A stretch of 64,000 nt of DNA from Ephemerocybe angulata (GCA_013368325.1 JAACJK010000231.1:62001-126000); one strand, 5' to 3'; counted from the first letter of the stretch, positions 9,208-22,517 are shown. Translations and numbers: made by a program. Notes: generated by a model not told the origin, from the letters alone.

Positions 9208-12200
9208 AATCGCGAGCCTGTCAGTCCTCTGGGCGGACCGGTGCGAGAATTCCGTTCATATGGCTATTGCTATGGTGATATCTTCCTGAACTTCAAACTG
9301 TGGGGTCAGCGTGTAGGACGAGGACCAGAGAGAACGAGGAGAAGAACATTCTTCCGTATTTTAACCTGGAGCTGGGTGCTCTATCACATCACAGGGTTAG
9401 ACCAAGGATGGGGCTTCCGCAGTTCCATTTCCTCGAGAGGCCACAGCGTCTGCTAGAATGGGAATTGAATTATATAAAACGCCTTCGACGAAGGCCCAAG
9501 GAATTTCGAAGACGTCAGACAATCCATAGTTGCGTATCATGGGGTGCCCAAGTATGAGCCGAGGATCGCACCCTGCTTTCATCCTTTCAGTGGATGTCAG
9601 AATATTCAAGTTCTTTGGATAGTGGCCAACTTTGCCCAGCATTGGAATAGTTTTGACAGTGGGTGCGAAAACCTGCGGCTTGCGAAAGTGGCGGGGTATA
9701 GTCAGATGGAACGCTGTGAGGGCAGATAATTTTGCGGTTGGTATGGTTGGATCCTTTACGAGAGGTATGGCGGTGACGGATGAACTGGAGACGAATACTT
9801 TGAAGATGTATGCCGATTTGACCGAGAAGTCGCTGGATTAAATGGCCAGTCCGAGGATGAAGCGTGACTCCTATAAGCGCTGCTCTAGCCGTCGAGGGAG
9901 CCTCTGGATAGAGATCATAGGATACTCAGGCGCTATTAATCTTTGGATGATGACGGCGAAAGCGTAGAAGTGGATCTGGAAGCAAGCTCAGCTGTGAAAC
10001 TTTCCAACTTATTGTTGGTCGTGTTTGCTTTTGAAGTTAATGATCTGGCGGGCCGGGATTGGATTGCACTCGATGGGACTCGGATGAGCTTGCCCGGTGG
10101 CGGCCCCTATGAATCGTTTTAGCGCTTGTCGACGGTATTCGAGAGGCTTTGAAAGCCTTTGAGAAAATATACTAGTATAGTTGAGTATCGAAGGCGAATA
10201 ATGTGGAACTAGAGCTCGAGGTTTCCGGCCTCCACGCGGTAGCAAGGAATTCTATATCCGACCATCCCACTAAAAGCTAATACAAAGACTCAGAGGCGAG
10301 CCCAATGATCGGAGAGGTAGCATCTTCCACCAGGCTCGTAATCCAAGTAATCTTCTGCTGGATTGACACACATTCTGTGTACCACCTGACAAAAGCAGCG
10401 AGATCGATGTTGTCTTGAGGCTGGCCGAAGTTGAAGCGCCAGCGTCGAAGTCGGCTGGGAGCGTCGCTGAAGTGGCAAGATCTTCACGAGAGATCGGCTC
10501 GTATCTGGCACCCCTCAAGATAGCGACAGTAAGGTGGCCGAGCACAGAGCGGTGAGCCCAAGATAGAGTAGTATGCCCTTGACTCTTCCTGAGTACGGTT
10601 GCAGACGTAGTGAATGGTCACGACCAGACGGTGGTGATGCCAATGGGGTGCTGCTGCTGAAGCGACTGAAAGGTGAACACCTAGAACACCTAGCTCAATC
10701 TCCATACTACGTCTTCTGGAGATACTGGATAATCGGGTACCCGCGACGCTCGTTCGCGCACGCACACCGGAACAATGCAAGCCAGGAGCAAGGCGTAGGA
10801 TAAATCGAAGGACGGCGCACCACACTCCTCGACAGTCCATCAAGGGCACATGCCCAGGATCCGCCTGGGACAGTTTGCTACGTTAAGCAGTGTTCATATC
10901 TGCCAAAGATGGAGGGAAAGACTTGCCCGTGAATGCCACATTCATCATCGAAGTCAGGCCAACAAGCCCCATCGGACGATGTATCGATCCTTCCATTGCC
11001 GGTAAACTTCAGATGTGCTGTGGGTAGGTATGGTTCAAGGGTCGACGAGAAACAGAATCGAGAGAGAAGAACCCAGGTACACCAAGGGCCTGTGGAGAGA
11101 GAGACATTGCAGCCTTGGAGGCGGTTGCCAGTGCTACTGTCCATTAACGGGGGCAGCCCAGATATGGAGGTTCTTGCGCCGCAATAGAAGGAAAACCCTC
11201 TAGAATAAGATATGTTAGGTGACAGAAGCTCGGCATCTCGATTGAATAGGCGTACCTTCGATATCTTCTCGGAAGGTTGGGATTTTCCCGACAGAAGAAG
11301 GCTAAAGCGGGACTTGGCAGTCGCTACATCAATCGCTCGAAACGAGGCGGGCCGCGAAGAGGAAATCCGGATTAACCAGCGGATATACTGGCTTTATTCA
11401 TGGACCAGCACATAGCGGAGATCTGAGGCATATACCTATTACCCAAGTCGCAAGCAGCTGGCTGAATAGCGAAGTACAAGCACATTCTAACGATCAAGAC
11501 CTTCGTTATGTTCGGGCAAAGGGCATGAATCTGGGATGGAAGACGACTAAGATTCAGAGAAACGTCGTAACAGTCATATCTTCGGTTCAAGCAGTAGTCA
11601 TGTATTCTTTTTACTAGGGAGCAGTTAAAAAAAATCAGCGATCTCCCGACTTAAAACACACGCCGGACATAACCCACTCAACCGATACAGGTACAAGACT
11701 ATGCCTTCGACGTTCTCTGCATTCGGAGCCTTGTTGAGAAGCCATAAAGCCATAGAGTATCGATCCGAAGCCTCCCATAGGAGTGCATGAAAGGGCCGTA
11801 GCGAGGTTCCGAATTCAGATCTGCATTCCTTTGACATGGCGGAGAACGGCGGGACCAAGGATGTCGCCGGGTGACGCCGTCAGGATGAACAGTATACCCC
11901 AAGCTCACTGCCCAGCGCCTCTCGGCGACCTTGTCGACGGTGATAGCAAGGGTAGCTACGTCGTTCGATAACCTTTCGCCCGATGAACAGGTAGAATCAT
12001 CCTCGAGATCACGGTGACCTTCTATGTTCTCGGAGATTGCTCATGCGTGTCGAGCACGACATGATAGAGATAGACTATTAGAGAGTGTATGTTCTTGATC
12101 GCCGTCGTAGATCGAGTAGCAGTGCGCCATGCCTGGAAGAACCAAACTTCAAAGTATCAGTCCTGACATGGCTGAAAGTTGATACTGCACCGTCGTCCTC

Positions 12201-13286
12201 CATACTGATCAACTCGAACCACCGTAATCCTCCTGACTTCACCCAGGATAGCCATCTCGGTGGTCGCTGAGGTTGAGAGTCGTATTCAGGTCGACCATGG
12301 CCCTTGGTCGTCGTGGTCTCCGGAAAACCCGAACTTGAATATTCCCACCTGGCTCGATTCACGGGAAGCCGGACCCGCTGATCCGGCCTGCCAGGGTGCC
12401 CGCCGGCCCTTCGGCGCTTAAAACGCCTCGAGGTGGACCCAAGACTATTGCAGGGACTGATAAGAACCTTGAGAGTTAAGAGGTGATATACGGTCCACGC
12501 CAGCTGTATCATGCTCAGTATACTGGGGAGGGAGGATCAAAACTTGAACACCAGCGCCACCTAAACAAGTTCAGTCGAAACCAAAGGATTTCAAGGAGGA
12601 CAGCCAGCGTCATATCATTGGGGGTTCTACATTCATTTTAGACTTCTTTCCTTAAGCCAGGCACAATGCTTCGCCTGGAGATTTATATCACTGGCGCAGC
12701 TCCCTCTCAGTACTGCCTCTCATACGATTGCCCGCCAGCACGACGACATCGGAGGTTTGACCGGGATCCTGAATGGATCTGACGCAGTAAGCGGCCTCGC
12801 CCTGGCGCGTAGGTGACGAGATTATCCTATTCACTTCCTCTTCGGTTTTAGCTTCATCTAGCTAGCTGCTAAGTACGATTAAGCTAGGCGACGAAGTATA
12901 ATACGGTCCATCCTTCCGAGTCCCAGGGTAGTACATAGTCGTCCATCGAAACAGGTCCATAGTACTCTAGATTCTAATCTCTTGATGTAAGCTGGAGAGG
13001 GTTTACTCTCAAAATCATGAATGCCTTGTGTGATGAAAGCTAATAAAACAAGAACTGTACGCTACAAGGGGGGAACGAATGAAGGAAGCCAAACAAGATA
13101 GAATATGCGGAGAATATCTGCGACCAATATACAAGATATCAATGATACATCACCAATGCAAGAAAGTCGAAGAGGAGGGTGGAAGGAAGCGCCTCGAGGT
13201 ATCGCGGTGTGACGGGGGCAGAGTAAGAAATTACATCGTGTGCAGGGCCCATCGGTGGGCGATTCGAAGATGAATGAACAAAGCGA
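9208..13286. other. Gene-poor stretch of about 4 kb
   Basis: No gene could be supported. Open frames are short on both strands and show no family motif. Some minus-strand frames at 10.3-11.15 kb are open for 90-120 codons but lack a convincing start, splice pattern or homology that I recognise. They could be decayed coding sequence or chance. No terminal repeats or long direct repeats were noticed. Confidence 0.4.
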
Positions 13287-15223
13287 CTACGGGTAGGCCA
13301 TCAAATGAAGGCCCATCCCTGGCCTTCCTATTTGTTCATAAACCTCGGTTAGCGAGCCTGCAGATCCTCTTCCAGTGGCGCCTTGATGTGGATCTCCCAT
13401 GGTACCAAGATGCCGTGACATATCCTGGGCGGCCTGCATTTGTTCCTCCATTGATAGACTCCCGATGTCTCGGTGGAAGGCTTGTTCTGGAAAGGCTTCC
13501 ATGGAAAGAGAAGTTCGAAGGGATGGTTCCGTGGCGGTGGAGCTGGAGTTCGACCCCGGGATGGAGAAATCTTCTGAAGAACTGGACGATGAACGAGTAG
13601 ATTGGCCTAGTTCAACCCACGTCGGCGTCATAGGGGTAAGGGTGGACGAGCTGCTTCCTCTAGACATACTGCTCACGTCGCTGGAGAAAGCGTGGACGTC
13701 CATCGGATACTCCGCTTGCGCGTTGTATCGGGAAACCGCTGCTTGATGTGGCTGGAAGTCTGCCAAAGGCGTGGTGGCGGATAGAAAGCCTTGTGCATTG
13801 TAGATGTAGTTAGAATCATCTGCCGACCGTGTTTCGAACCTAGAGAGAACGGTTAGGATCCCATAGATAACTGGCGAATCTGGTCTGGCTCACTGATTAT
13901 ATGTCGGCAAACTATGAAGCGACATCCCTTGTGCACTGGACTCCGGAGGCGCCAAGGGGAACAACGGCGCGGTCCGTTCCTGGGAGATATGAAAGTTGTT
14001 TTGATTCAGATGTTCTCCCTCCACCGACGCTAGAAAGCTCATCGACGAATCTGAGTCCATGTATATCGGTTCGTATGTGACGCTGTCCTGGAAACTATAT
14101 CCCTGGGATTCGCCAGGCATTCTGGACATCGCCGCAAGGCGACTAAGACCCTGGCTGGCCGACGGGTGAGGATGGAACCGCTGCGATTCTCCCGGAATCT
14201 CGCAAAGGGATGGGTCGAGAGGAAAGTGATTCGAGCTCGACTGGAGTTGAAGGTTTGGAGGTCGAGGTCTACTTGCCCTGTGCTCGCCTAGAGACAACGA
14301 GGGACGCCGAGATCGCGCTGCGGCCATAGAGGTTTGCTGAGGGATGTTGGTGCGGGGTTGTTTCAGCGAGGCCAGGATACTAGGGACATCGTAATAATCC
14401 GAAGAACTAGTGCTGCTCGAGGTGTTCGTGCTTGAGCTACGATTTCTATTGCTCGCCGTCGCCTGTTCGTCCTCAGGAGGCGACTGTTTGGACTTCGGTT
14501 TGTTCGGCCCACGCACCCTCCCTTCCTTGGCGTACTCACAGACCAGGCCTCGATTGATACACCGTTTGCAAGATGGATGGTCTCCACTACACTGTAGTTC
14601 GTTAGAGAACTGAGAAGACGTAACGTCAGACATTAATGAAAGCGCACCTTCGCTTTGCGTGTGCGACACTTCTCACATGCCTGTGCCGTGCGTAGACGCG
14701 GGTGGTCCGGCGTGCGATAGAATATCCCTGTGGTAGGATCCAAGGAGCCGGCGAGGGGTCCATGTCGACCTGGGAGTGGGTAACTAGAGCCAAGACCACT
14801 CGTAGGCGGTGATAACCGCGGGGGAGGGTAGGGCGAAGCGCTCGGAAATGAATCAAAGGACGTCGCCATTCCTGAAGGCATGTTCATAGCGAGTCCATGG
14901 TTATACGGGGGCCAGCTCTGGGGCGAACCGCGTTGATGATATCCTGCTTCTCTCTGCTGCTGGTGGAGCTCCGGCGGTGCTGGATAAAGTTCGTGTCGAG
15001 GAGCCCCCAGATGATTACTTTGAGCGAGACTCGCCAAAGACAACCCGTGGACCTGGGAAGTATTCTGGCGGGAAAGGTGCGGATGTCCACGAATACCATC
15101 GCCGGAACGAGGGGTCACTGCGGAAGAAGTCATTTTGCCTGCGGGAGCCCCCGCCGGATAGAAATCGGGATGCTGCGTGAACTCCATGTCGTCCACAGGG
15201 GAATATTGCGGGGTAGAGTCCAT
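13287..15223 (-). CDS. Zn2Cys6 fungal transcription factor
   Basis: Nuclear DNA-binding regulator with a binuclear zinc cluster. Three exons (15223-14648, 14591-13894, 13839-13287) give 608 residues. Introns are 14592-14647 (donor GTGCGC) and 13840-13893 (GTGAGC...CTAG). The first intron falls exactly between the Lys and the third Cys of the cluster. When joined, the cluster is textbook: C183-X2-C186-X6-C193-X6-C200-X2-C203-X6-C210. It sits internally after a Pro/Ser/Gln-rich N-terminal region, and a basic linker (GRVRGPNKPKSK) follows. The remainder is low-complexity and Ser-rich. I see no obvious fungal_trans middle homology domain, so targets cannot be named. No neighbour gives a clue; the gene stands alone between two gene-poor stretches. 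Confidence 0.9.
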
Positions 15224-18200
15224 GCAAAAGAGGGCAAGAAGAAGGCCCAGCAACTGGCGGCTCTTGTATGGGGGTCGAATAGAATCAAGATTCAAAGATT
15301 CAAGATATTGAATTGGGGTGCGCACGGGCTTTGGGTTTGGCAGGATCTGATGTAATGTGTATGTTCAAGCTACCCACCTGCCGAATACCGGGCTACTCAC
15401 CGATCCTATGTAATGATCGAATACAGTTCAGATTCAAAATCTCAGGAAAGGGGGGCATGCTCGACATCTCGCCTCGTGGACACCCAGCCAAGGCACAACG
15501 AAAATTCTGGTCTAGTTGACGAGATCGGGTGAATTCTGTGGCGTCTAGATAATCCCCCACGGCGATTTCTCTATAGTCTTACCCGTCACTGGCCACCGAG
15601 CCCCGTCCTACTAAGGGATTTTCTGACTTGTGGATCGGGATATAACCCTTTTGGGCGCCTTTTTATCTCGGCAAGCAGGAAAAGCTCCCGTATTATTAAA
15701 TCTCCGCGGCAGATTGGCGCACGGCTCGCGTGGCATTTTCCGGAATGCCGAGGTGCCGAATCTGCCAGGTCGTTGCTTCCCTTTGCTTCCCCGCTGAATC
15801 TTGAAAAGTGACGGAAAGCGGCTGGGATTCAGTTCAAAGGGATGCTTGTGCCAGCAGGGGTGGATCTATTGTATGAGGTGCCTAGGATACTGGTAATAAT
15901 CTCTGCTATGTGCGAAAGCTGCCCGTTTACTCCCTAGATCTGCCATCGAAATTGAAGTTCGACAAGGTTATTTCACAAAGGGACCGAAGAGTCCGGTTAT
16001 TCAACTGAGGGTATCTCCATTTCTACAACGTATTTCTATTTCCACTGCTCTCATAGCCTATAGGTGGCATCTTGATCATCTCTGAAGGTAAGCACATCCC
16101 TCTAAGGCTCTAACACCCACCAGTGTCCGTCTTGTATCTGAGTCTGAAGTTTCTTTGACTAGAGAAATGGTTGTATCTATTCGCCTAGAGGCCCGAGACT
16201 CTGGTATTAGTAACACTCTGACGGGGATGCCAGATGGCCTTCTCCATCGCGCCGATGACAAAGGTAGTTTCTACCCACCAACTTGGAAACTATTGGGTGG
16301 ACGATTGTCGCTACGTAATGCATGGGCATGGGCGCCGCCCCAGCCTGGTAGGCCTGTGTAGAATGCTCTTGCACCACGACATTCCTTCTCCACGGGCTGT
16401 TATAAGGACATCTTCGAAGACGAGAACCCACATTCACGCCGCAAGATACCGCCGGGAGCTAACCCGAGCATCTGTTTTCTTTCACGTCAAGAACTTGGGG
16501 AAACAACGCGGGCAGGCCAGAGAAGAATGCCCGACGCGAAGAAGCAACACCTCTGTTTATATCTGCCCTTCGCGACGGCGCTATCTAGAGTACTATCTCT
16601 ATCTCAAGCAACCCAAGACATATCCCAGGCTTTTCCTCGACTAGGCAATCACGAGGAAATAGTCGATCCTCACCTATTCATGCGACAGTCATAGTACCGT
16701 GCTCACCGGTTTATATATTCTCATTCGACTATATCGTGCTTCTTCTTATATGAAGATGCATACGCAACCTTTATCAGCAGGTGCAAGTGATTATTTACGC
16801 TTCGCGGCCTTGCGAATCTCGGGCGGTTTCGAGCTCGGCGTCCCCACTGTTTGAGGGAAAGATCCCATATCTGGTAAATGGTGGGGACAGCGGACAACGG
16901 ACATGCGTACAAGTAGGAATAGAAATTCGACGAACGAATTTGCTCGCCGACGGAGTTGTCCCCTCCGCGAACCATGGAGGGTACAGGGGTTCCTTTCATC
17001 GTATACACAACGAGAAGGGCCGGCCGAGTATCAGCGCAGGCAAAGGACAGGGTGCTACTAAAGTGTTTCTCAGAAATCACGATTCGTCCACCCTGAGACT
17101 CCGGTGCATCCGTTGTAATCTCTCGTTTCCTTCATAATCTCGACTCTCAATATAATCTCCGTCGAGGTCACACGACGAAGCACCGCGGTACTCCGATAGC
17201 ACGGGCGCTTCTAGCGTAGAGCGTGAGCATACGACGCATAGGCCCGAAGGCTGGGTGCGCGACGAGCTCGACGGGCCTCCTCTCCCGCTGCCTCGAAACT
17301 TGGCTTTGAGAATCGCCTTTGAAGGCCGGGAGACTATCACTCGAGACCGTCACCAAGCTTGAGCGAGAACGCGTAAAGTTGCTTGGACTTGAACGCCGGA
17401 AGGTAGATACCATTTCACTTACGTTCTTATTACCCTGTTGAAGCTCTCCTTTGTCGTCGACGTCGGTGTCGTCAAGAATCTCGCTCGGATTAGCATTGGC
17501 GAGTGTTCGTTCCTCAGAATGGTTTCTAAAGTTTGTCTTTAGTCGCGAGTATCAATCCTCAAACTTTACTTCTTGCATGGCCCCAGATCCATGCCCCTTT
17601 CTATAAGAAATCGGGCTTTCGGTCTTGTACGATTTTCCCTCCCGGTGAGCGAGGGGCTGAAATATTCCCTGTGATCTCCTGCCAATGCAAGCCCGTTAAA
17701 AGACCGATCGCGAGGTCTTCAGGTGTAATCGAAGAGTAAGACTTTGTGATCGATCTCAAGCACCGAATTGGCCATTACGGCATCCAACAGACAGAGAGAT
17801 AGGCATGTCACATACGATTTCATGTACCTATGAGCATGGACTACGGATTTCTGCCAATGACGGCCCGGTTATTGAAAGGCTTGGATCGGGCGCGCGATGA
17901 CCGTTGTGGCGGTATAGCCTCGGTACAAGAGCTTAAGTGGAAGATATACCTAGTCGGGTCCAAATGTGTGGTAGGCAACGACAGGAAGTGTGACTGTCCC
18001 CAATGCATGAGGAAGGATAGGAAGGATGCAAGACACCCTGAAATCCTGGAAGGACTCGGATAGGGGCATGGACGGCCGCTGCCGGCGACTTGATTCTCCG
18101 CCCAAAAACAGATGCCACTGGCAGCAGTGGCAGCACCTGTCATTAATGATGCATCCGTTCTTCATTGTTGACCACGATGAGGTCGCAATCGCGAAGAGGC

Positions 18201-18266
18201 GACATTTTCGAGTGTCAATCTCACTCCGTTCGTTCGATGCAATGCCTGTAAGAGATCACACGATAT
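15224..18266. other. Gene-poor stretch upstream of the zinc-cluster gene
   Basis: About 3 kb. The first few hundred bases should contain the promoter and 5' UTR of the Zn2Cys6 gene. Beyond that, open frames are short (up to about 120 codons) on both strands with no motif I recognise. Confidence 0.4.
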
Positions 18267-18652
18267 TAGGGGAATTCAAAGTAAACGCAACAGCTGTTTC
18301 GAAACAACGATTTCGCTTCAATTCCTAATCTCCGGGGAAATCCGAGAAATCACCAGATCCCATCAAATCTAGACATTATGCCGCTTGCTCGCCGAACATA
18401 CCTGAAAGGCATTTTAAGAGTATATACCATTCTCCTAGACCTACAAATTTGTATTGCAGCTCTTTTAGTGTTATAGTAGCTATATCCTTCTCTCTCCTAG
18501 CTCCCAAGCTTGTGTGCATGCTTAATGGTTATCTTCATCTTATCTCGGAGCGTCGGAGTTGAACACGGCTGAGCTACACAGCCCCCCTTGGCGAAAACCA
18601 AAACAGAATTGTTGTTTCGAAACAGCTGTTGCGTTTACTTTGAATTCCCCTA
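18267..18652. mobile_element. MITE-like element with perfect 42-bp terminal inverted repeats
   Basis: The first 42 bases (18267-18308) are repeated exactly as reverse complement at 18611-18652. The repeat begins TAGGGGAATTCAAAGT and contains the palindromes AACAGCTGTT and GTTTCGAAAC. The whole unit is 386 bp and has no coding capacity. If the outer TA at each end is a target duplication, this is what a non-autonomous Tc1/mariner-type element would look like (inference). Such elements depend on a transposase made elsewhere. Perfect ends suggest recent movement. A simple inverted duplication is the alternative. Confidence 0.72.
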
Positions 18653-19161
18653 TTGAAACTACCCTGTGAATGGAAATAGGCGCTATGGAGACCTTGGTGC
18701 GTTTGGGTACGATCATCCCTGCAGCTTGTGGGCTAATAATAGTGAAACAGCGCCTATGGTCGTCAAGGGTATCCACTCCCATGCCTCGGGTGTAACGGGA
18801 AGTATACTTACGGGGTCAGAAAGAGTATGGAACGGGGCATGCGGGTCAATCAGAAAAGACGGCGTTATGATGGCTGCAGCCAGCTGCAGTCTTCGACGTT
18901 CGTCTTGTTTCCCATTTCAACATGGTCGCATGCGATTAGTTGCGTTTCGCTCCATAGCCATGTGCTTGGGCATTCTGCCTTGGGACGATCTAGCGCTGTG
19001 ATCGTGTCACAGACCGAACTGCGCGGGCTGGGGTTCGGGTTCGTCGTGCAACGGGAGCTCGGGCGTCCATGAGGAGGGTTTAGATCACAATCACCTTGTC
19101 CCCGACTTTCCTGTCAAGTCATGACGTATCTCCATATCACCGACGTGTGGGGAAGGTCCAA
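18653..19161. other. Upstream region of the GMC oxidoreductase gene
   Basis: About 500 bp between the MITE-like element and the TATA box of the GMC gene. No gene is seen. The MITE lies about 570 bp upstream of that gene's ATG, within possible control distance. Confidence 0.4.
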
Positions 19162-19167
19162 TATAAA
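19162..19167 (+). promoter_or_regulatory. TATA box of the GMC oxidoreductase gene
   Basis: TATAAA, 55-60 bp upstream of the ATG at 19222, followed by a pyrimidine-rich leader. Confidence 0.55.
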
Positions 19168-19221
19168 CTTTACCATCTCGCTAGCTCTCCCTCAGTCCCC
19201 GTTCCTCTCCCCCTCTCCACA

Positions 19222-21694
19222 ATGCCTTCTCTAGGCCCCTTCATTCTTTTATCACTCTCCTTTCTTTCACTCGTTTCTGCTGCACCCAATCTTAACAAGA
19301 GGGCAGTGACAACATCTCCAACCGACGTCAATGGCAAGACATACGACTACATCGTTGTTGGTGGCGGACTGACTGGCTTGACGGTGGCCGCAAGACTGGC
19401 TGAGAACCCATCGGTCACAGTCCTGGTCATCGAAGCCGGACGTGACGATAGAAACGACGCTCGGATTTACGACATATACAACTACGGTCAAGCCTTTGGA
19501 ACAGATTTGATGTGGAGCTGGCCCACCGACCATGGTAGGGGTATCGTCGGTGGCAAGACCCTTGGTGGCAGTTGTACGTGTTTCATCCAAAGGCCGGAAG
19601 AGAAGAGAATCTCATCGTACCATGTAGCTTCCGTCAATGGCGCCACTTACACTCGGGGTCTCAAAGCGCAGTATGACGCCTGGACCAACCTTCTCGAGCC
19701 CTCAGAAGCGAACGTTGGTTGGAACTGGAACGGCCTTTGGAGCTACATGAAGAAGGTACCTTGCTTTGCTGGGCGGCATTCGTTTTGGCAGTTCCTGACA
19801 GCCATCTAGTCGGAAACCTTCTCAGCGCCAAATCCTGGCCAAGCTGCGAAGGGCGCCCAGTCTATTGCAGACTACCATGGATACAACGGACCGGTACAAG
19901 TCACATACCCTGATGATATGTACGGTGGACCCCAGCAACCGGCGTTCGTCGACACCATGGTCAACTTAACTGGAATCAATCACTACAAAGACTTAAATGG
20001 TGGAACACCGAACTGCGTTTCCATCACACCTTTGGTATTAAGATGTCCGTCCCTTCGAAATGCCTTTGCTGACATACTTCCAGTCAATCAACTGGCACGA
20101 TAATGACCACAGATCATCTTCAGCCACAGCGTACCTCTACCCTGTTGAGAACCAAAGGACGAATTGGGTTACACTAACTAGGCACCTGGTGAGAATCCTT
20201 CTCACCTTTAGTGAAGCTAACTCAAACCATATGGCCCTGACGTCCATCGCAAGGTGACCAAAATCAATTGGTCTACTTCTAGTGTTCCACACAGGGCGTC
20301 TGGTGTCAACTTTGCTCCAGCGAGCGGTGGTTCTACGAGATACACTGCCTTTGCGAGGCGAGAGGTTATTCTTGCTGCTGGCGCTATCCAGGTTCGTAGC
20401 ACTAGCATGCTTCAAGTTTACGTCCCGCTCATCATACTCTCATGATGCAGACGCCTCAACTCTTGCAACTTTCTGGGGTTGGCGACCCTGCACTGCTTCA
20501 GCCCCTCGGCATTCCTGTCCGGGTTACTCTGTGGACTGTCGGCAAGAACCTTCAGGAACAGGTACGCTTTCCATCACCCTATATCCAGGTTCTGTCGAGC
20601 TCCTTACTTACTTCGGTAAAGCCCATGAACGTGCTAGGTGCACGTGGCAATGGGTTTAATCCTGGTGGAAGGGGTCCCTCAGATGCAATTGCCTTTCCCA
20701 ACCTCTACCAGCTCTTCGGTTCTCAGTCAACCAACGTCGTCAATCGCATTCGTTCATCCATTGCTACCTGGGCCAACAACGAGAAGGGATCTGCGTACTC
20801 TGCTGAAGCACTTCAACAAATCTTCCAAATTCAGGCAGATAATATCATCAACAACAATGGTGCGTCGCGGTCACGAGGGGCTTCGGCATTGCAATTCAAC
20901 TCGAGCCTGACTCATCCCCTAGCACCTCTCGCCGAAATCCTTTTTAGCTATGGCTATCCTGAGTAAGCGTCGCGAACGACTTTCACAGTGATGTCTTTTT
21001 CACCTAACTCTTTACTGCAGTACTCTTGGCCTTCAAGTTTGGAATCTGCTGCCTTTCAGCCGTGGCAACGTGAAGCTCACGGTATGTTCATCTATGGGCC
21101 GGTTCCAAAGGTGTACATGCATCTGACCTTCATCGGAAGTCAGACGACCCTTTCATGAAGCCACAGGTCACCGTCAATTGGTTCAGGACAGACTTTGATC
21201 TCGACGTGCAAGTCGCTGCGGCGCGCTTGGCGCGCCGAGTGCTGACAAGCCCTCCTATGAGGTACGAAACGCGTTCGCCGTCCCTATTCCATCCGCATCG
21301 CTGATGACAGCTCCCTCCAGTTCACTTTCAACTGGAGAAACCATCCCAGGCACTGCTGTGCCTGACAATGCCGACCGCGGATCCGACAATGACTGGAAGA
21401 ATTGGCTTTTGGACAACTACAGCGCCGTTTCTCATCCCGTCGGCACAGCTGCCATGATGCGACGCACCCTCGGAGGTGCGCTACTCTATCTTTCTACTCC
21501 TATCCTTTCAAAGAGTACTCACGCCCGGCTGGCTTCCAGGTGTGGTAAATGCGCAGCTGAAGGTGTACGACACTACGAACTTGCGTGTCGTCGATGCATC
21601 GGTCATGCCGACACAAATAAGCGCCCATCTCAGCGCCACTCTTTACGGAATAGCGGAGAAGGCCGCGGACCTCATCAAGGCGTCATGGCCATAG
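19222..21694 (+). CDS. Secreted GMC oxidoreductase, AA3_2 type (glucose oxidase/dehydrogenase-like)
   Basis: FAD-dependent sugar or alcohol oxidase/dehydrogenase that can feed peroxide or electrons to lignocellulose-degrading enzymes. Twelve exons: 19222-19573, 19628-19755, 19810-20034, 20084-20188, 20254-20391, 20451-20561, 20622-20859, 20923-20962, 21021-21081, 21140-21261, 21321-21475, 21540-21694. Frame is kept throughout, giving 609 residues, normal for the family. A signal peptide (MPSLGPFILLSLSFLSLVSA) is followed by the FAD Rossmann motif VVGGGLTGL, then GGKTLGGSSSVNGATYTRG, NWHDNDHRSSSATAYL and GETIPG. The catalytic pair is H545 (SHPVGTAAM) and H588 (TQISAHLSATLYG). It resembles glucose oxidases and FAD-glucose dehydrogenases more than aryl-alcohol oxidases, but the substrate and oxidase-versus-dehydrogenase status cannot be read from sequence alone. 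The exon 4/5 junction is the least certain. Confidence 0.9.
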
Positions 21695-22517
21695 AAAGAC
21701 TTCTTTATTTGGATCCTTCCTTTCTCTACCTGAACATTGCCCTGATTGTATACCCAGGATAACATCAGAGTGGCTACCTTCCTTTATCATATCTGAACTT
21801 TCCGGAATGCCACCAATCATTTGTACTTCACCTGTTAGCAAGACTCCTGTGTGGTGTCTCCACGGTATTATACTCGGTAGGTCAGCACTTGGTCCCCTTT
21901 CCAGCATTTATCCCTCAGGCTCCCTCAGGAGCCCTCAGGTTCCCCGGCCTCTTTATGTCTTGCGGAATCCGAATTCCGAATTGCGATCATCACCCCGCAT
22001 TATGATCCCCATCAAACGAAAAGGAGGTTGGGGCAACCTCCTTTTCCCCAACCTTCATAACTGCAAGATGCATTTTTTGAACGCCAACCACCATAAACGA
22101 GGCCTCCTTGCATATAGTTCGAGCTTGGGCTCTTGGCATTCGCAGAATCCTTGGTGTGTTCTCGGACTTCGTCTGGGTCCCAGCATCTTCTGACTTCGAT
22201 TCTTTGGTAGGTCTGGATAAGGAACAGTCGCACTACCTGCCTTTCGTTTGTAAACCGGGCTTGGATCATCTGGGCCAGACAAGACTGGTTCTGGACAGTG
22301 CATCCTAACAGGTCCCTGCAACTAGCGTGTGTGCTAACCCACAGTTGTGTCCCCAAGCCACATTGGAATCCGAGTTTGCTTATATAGGTTAAGCTACCTC
22401 ACTACCGACCTCCACGTTCTTGATTATGATTTCAAAGGTGTGTTGATTCTATGACCATCCTAATCAACACTCACCTCAAATGGCCGTAAGAACGAGACCA
22501 CGACAAGACCTTCGCCC
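21695..22517. other. Intergenic stretch with a strong hairpin and a short periodic repeat
   Basis: No gene seen. CCTCAGG occurs three times at exactly 10-bp spacing (21913, 21923, 21933). A 12-bp perfect inverted repeat with a 3-base GGG loop lies at 22019-22045. Confidence 0.5.
22019..22045. repeat. 12-bp perfect hairpin
   Basis: Arms AAAAGGAGGTTG (22019-22030) and its exact complement (22034-22045) are separated by GGG. It lies about 330 bp past the GMC stop codon. It could fold in RNA or DNA; the role is unknown. Confidence 0.7.
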
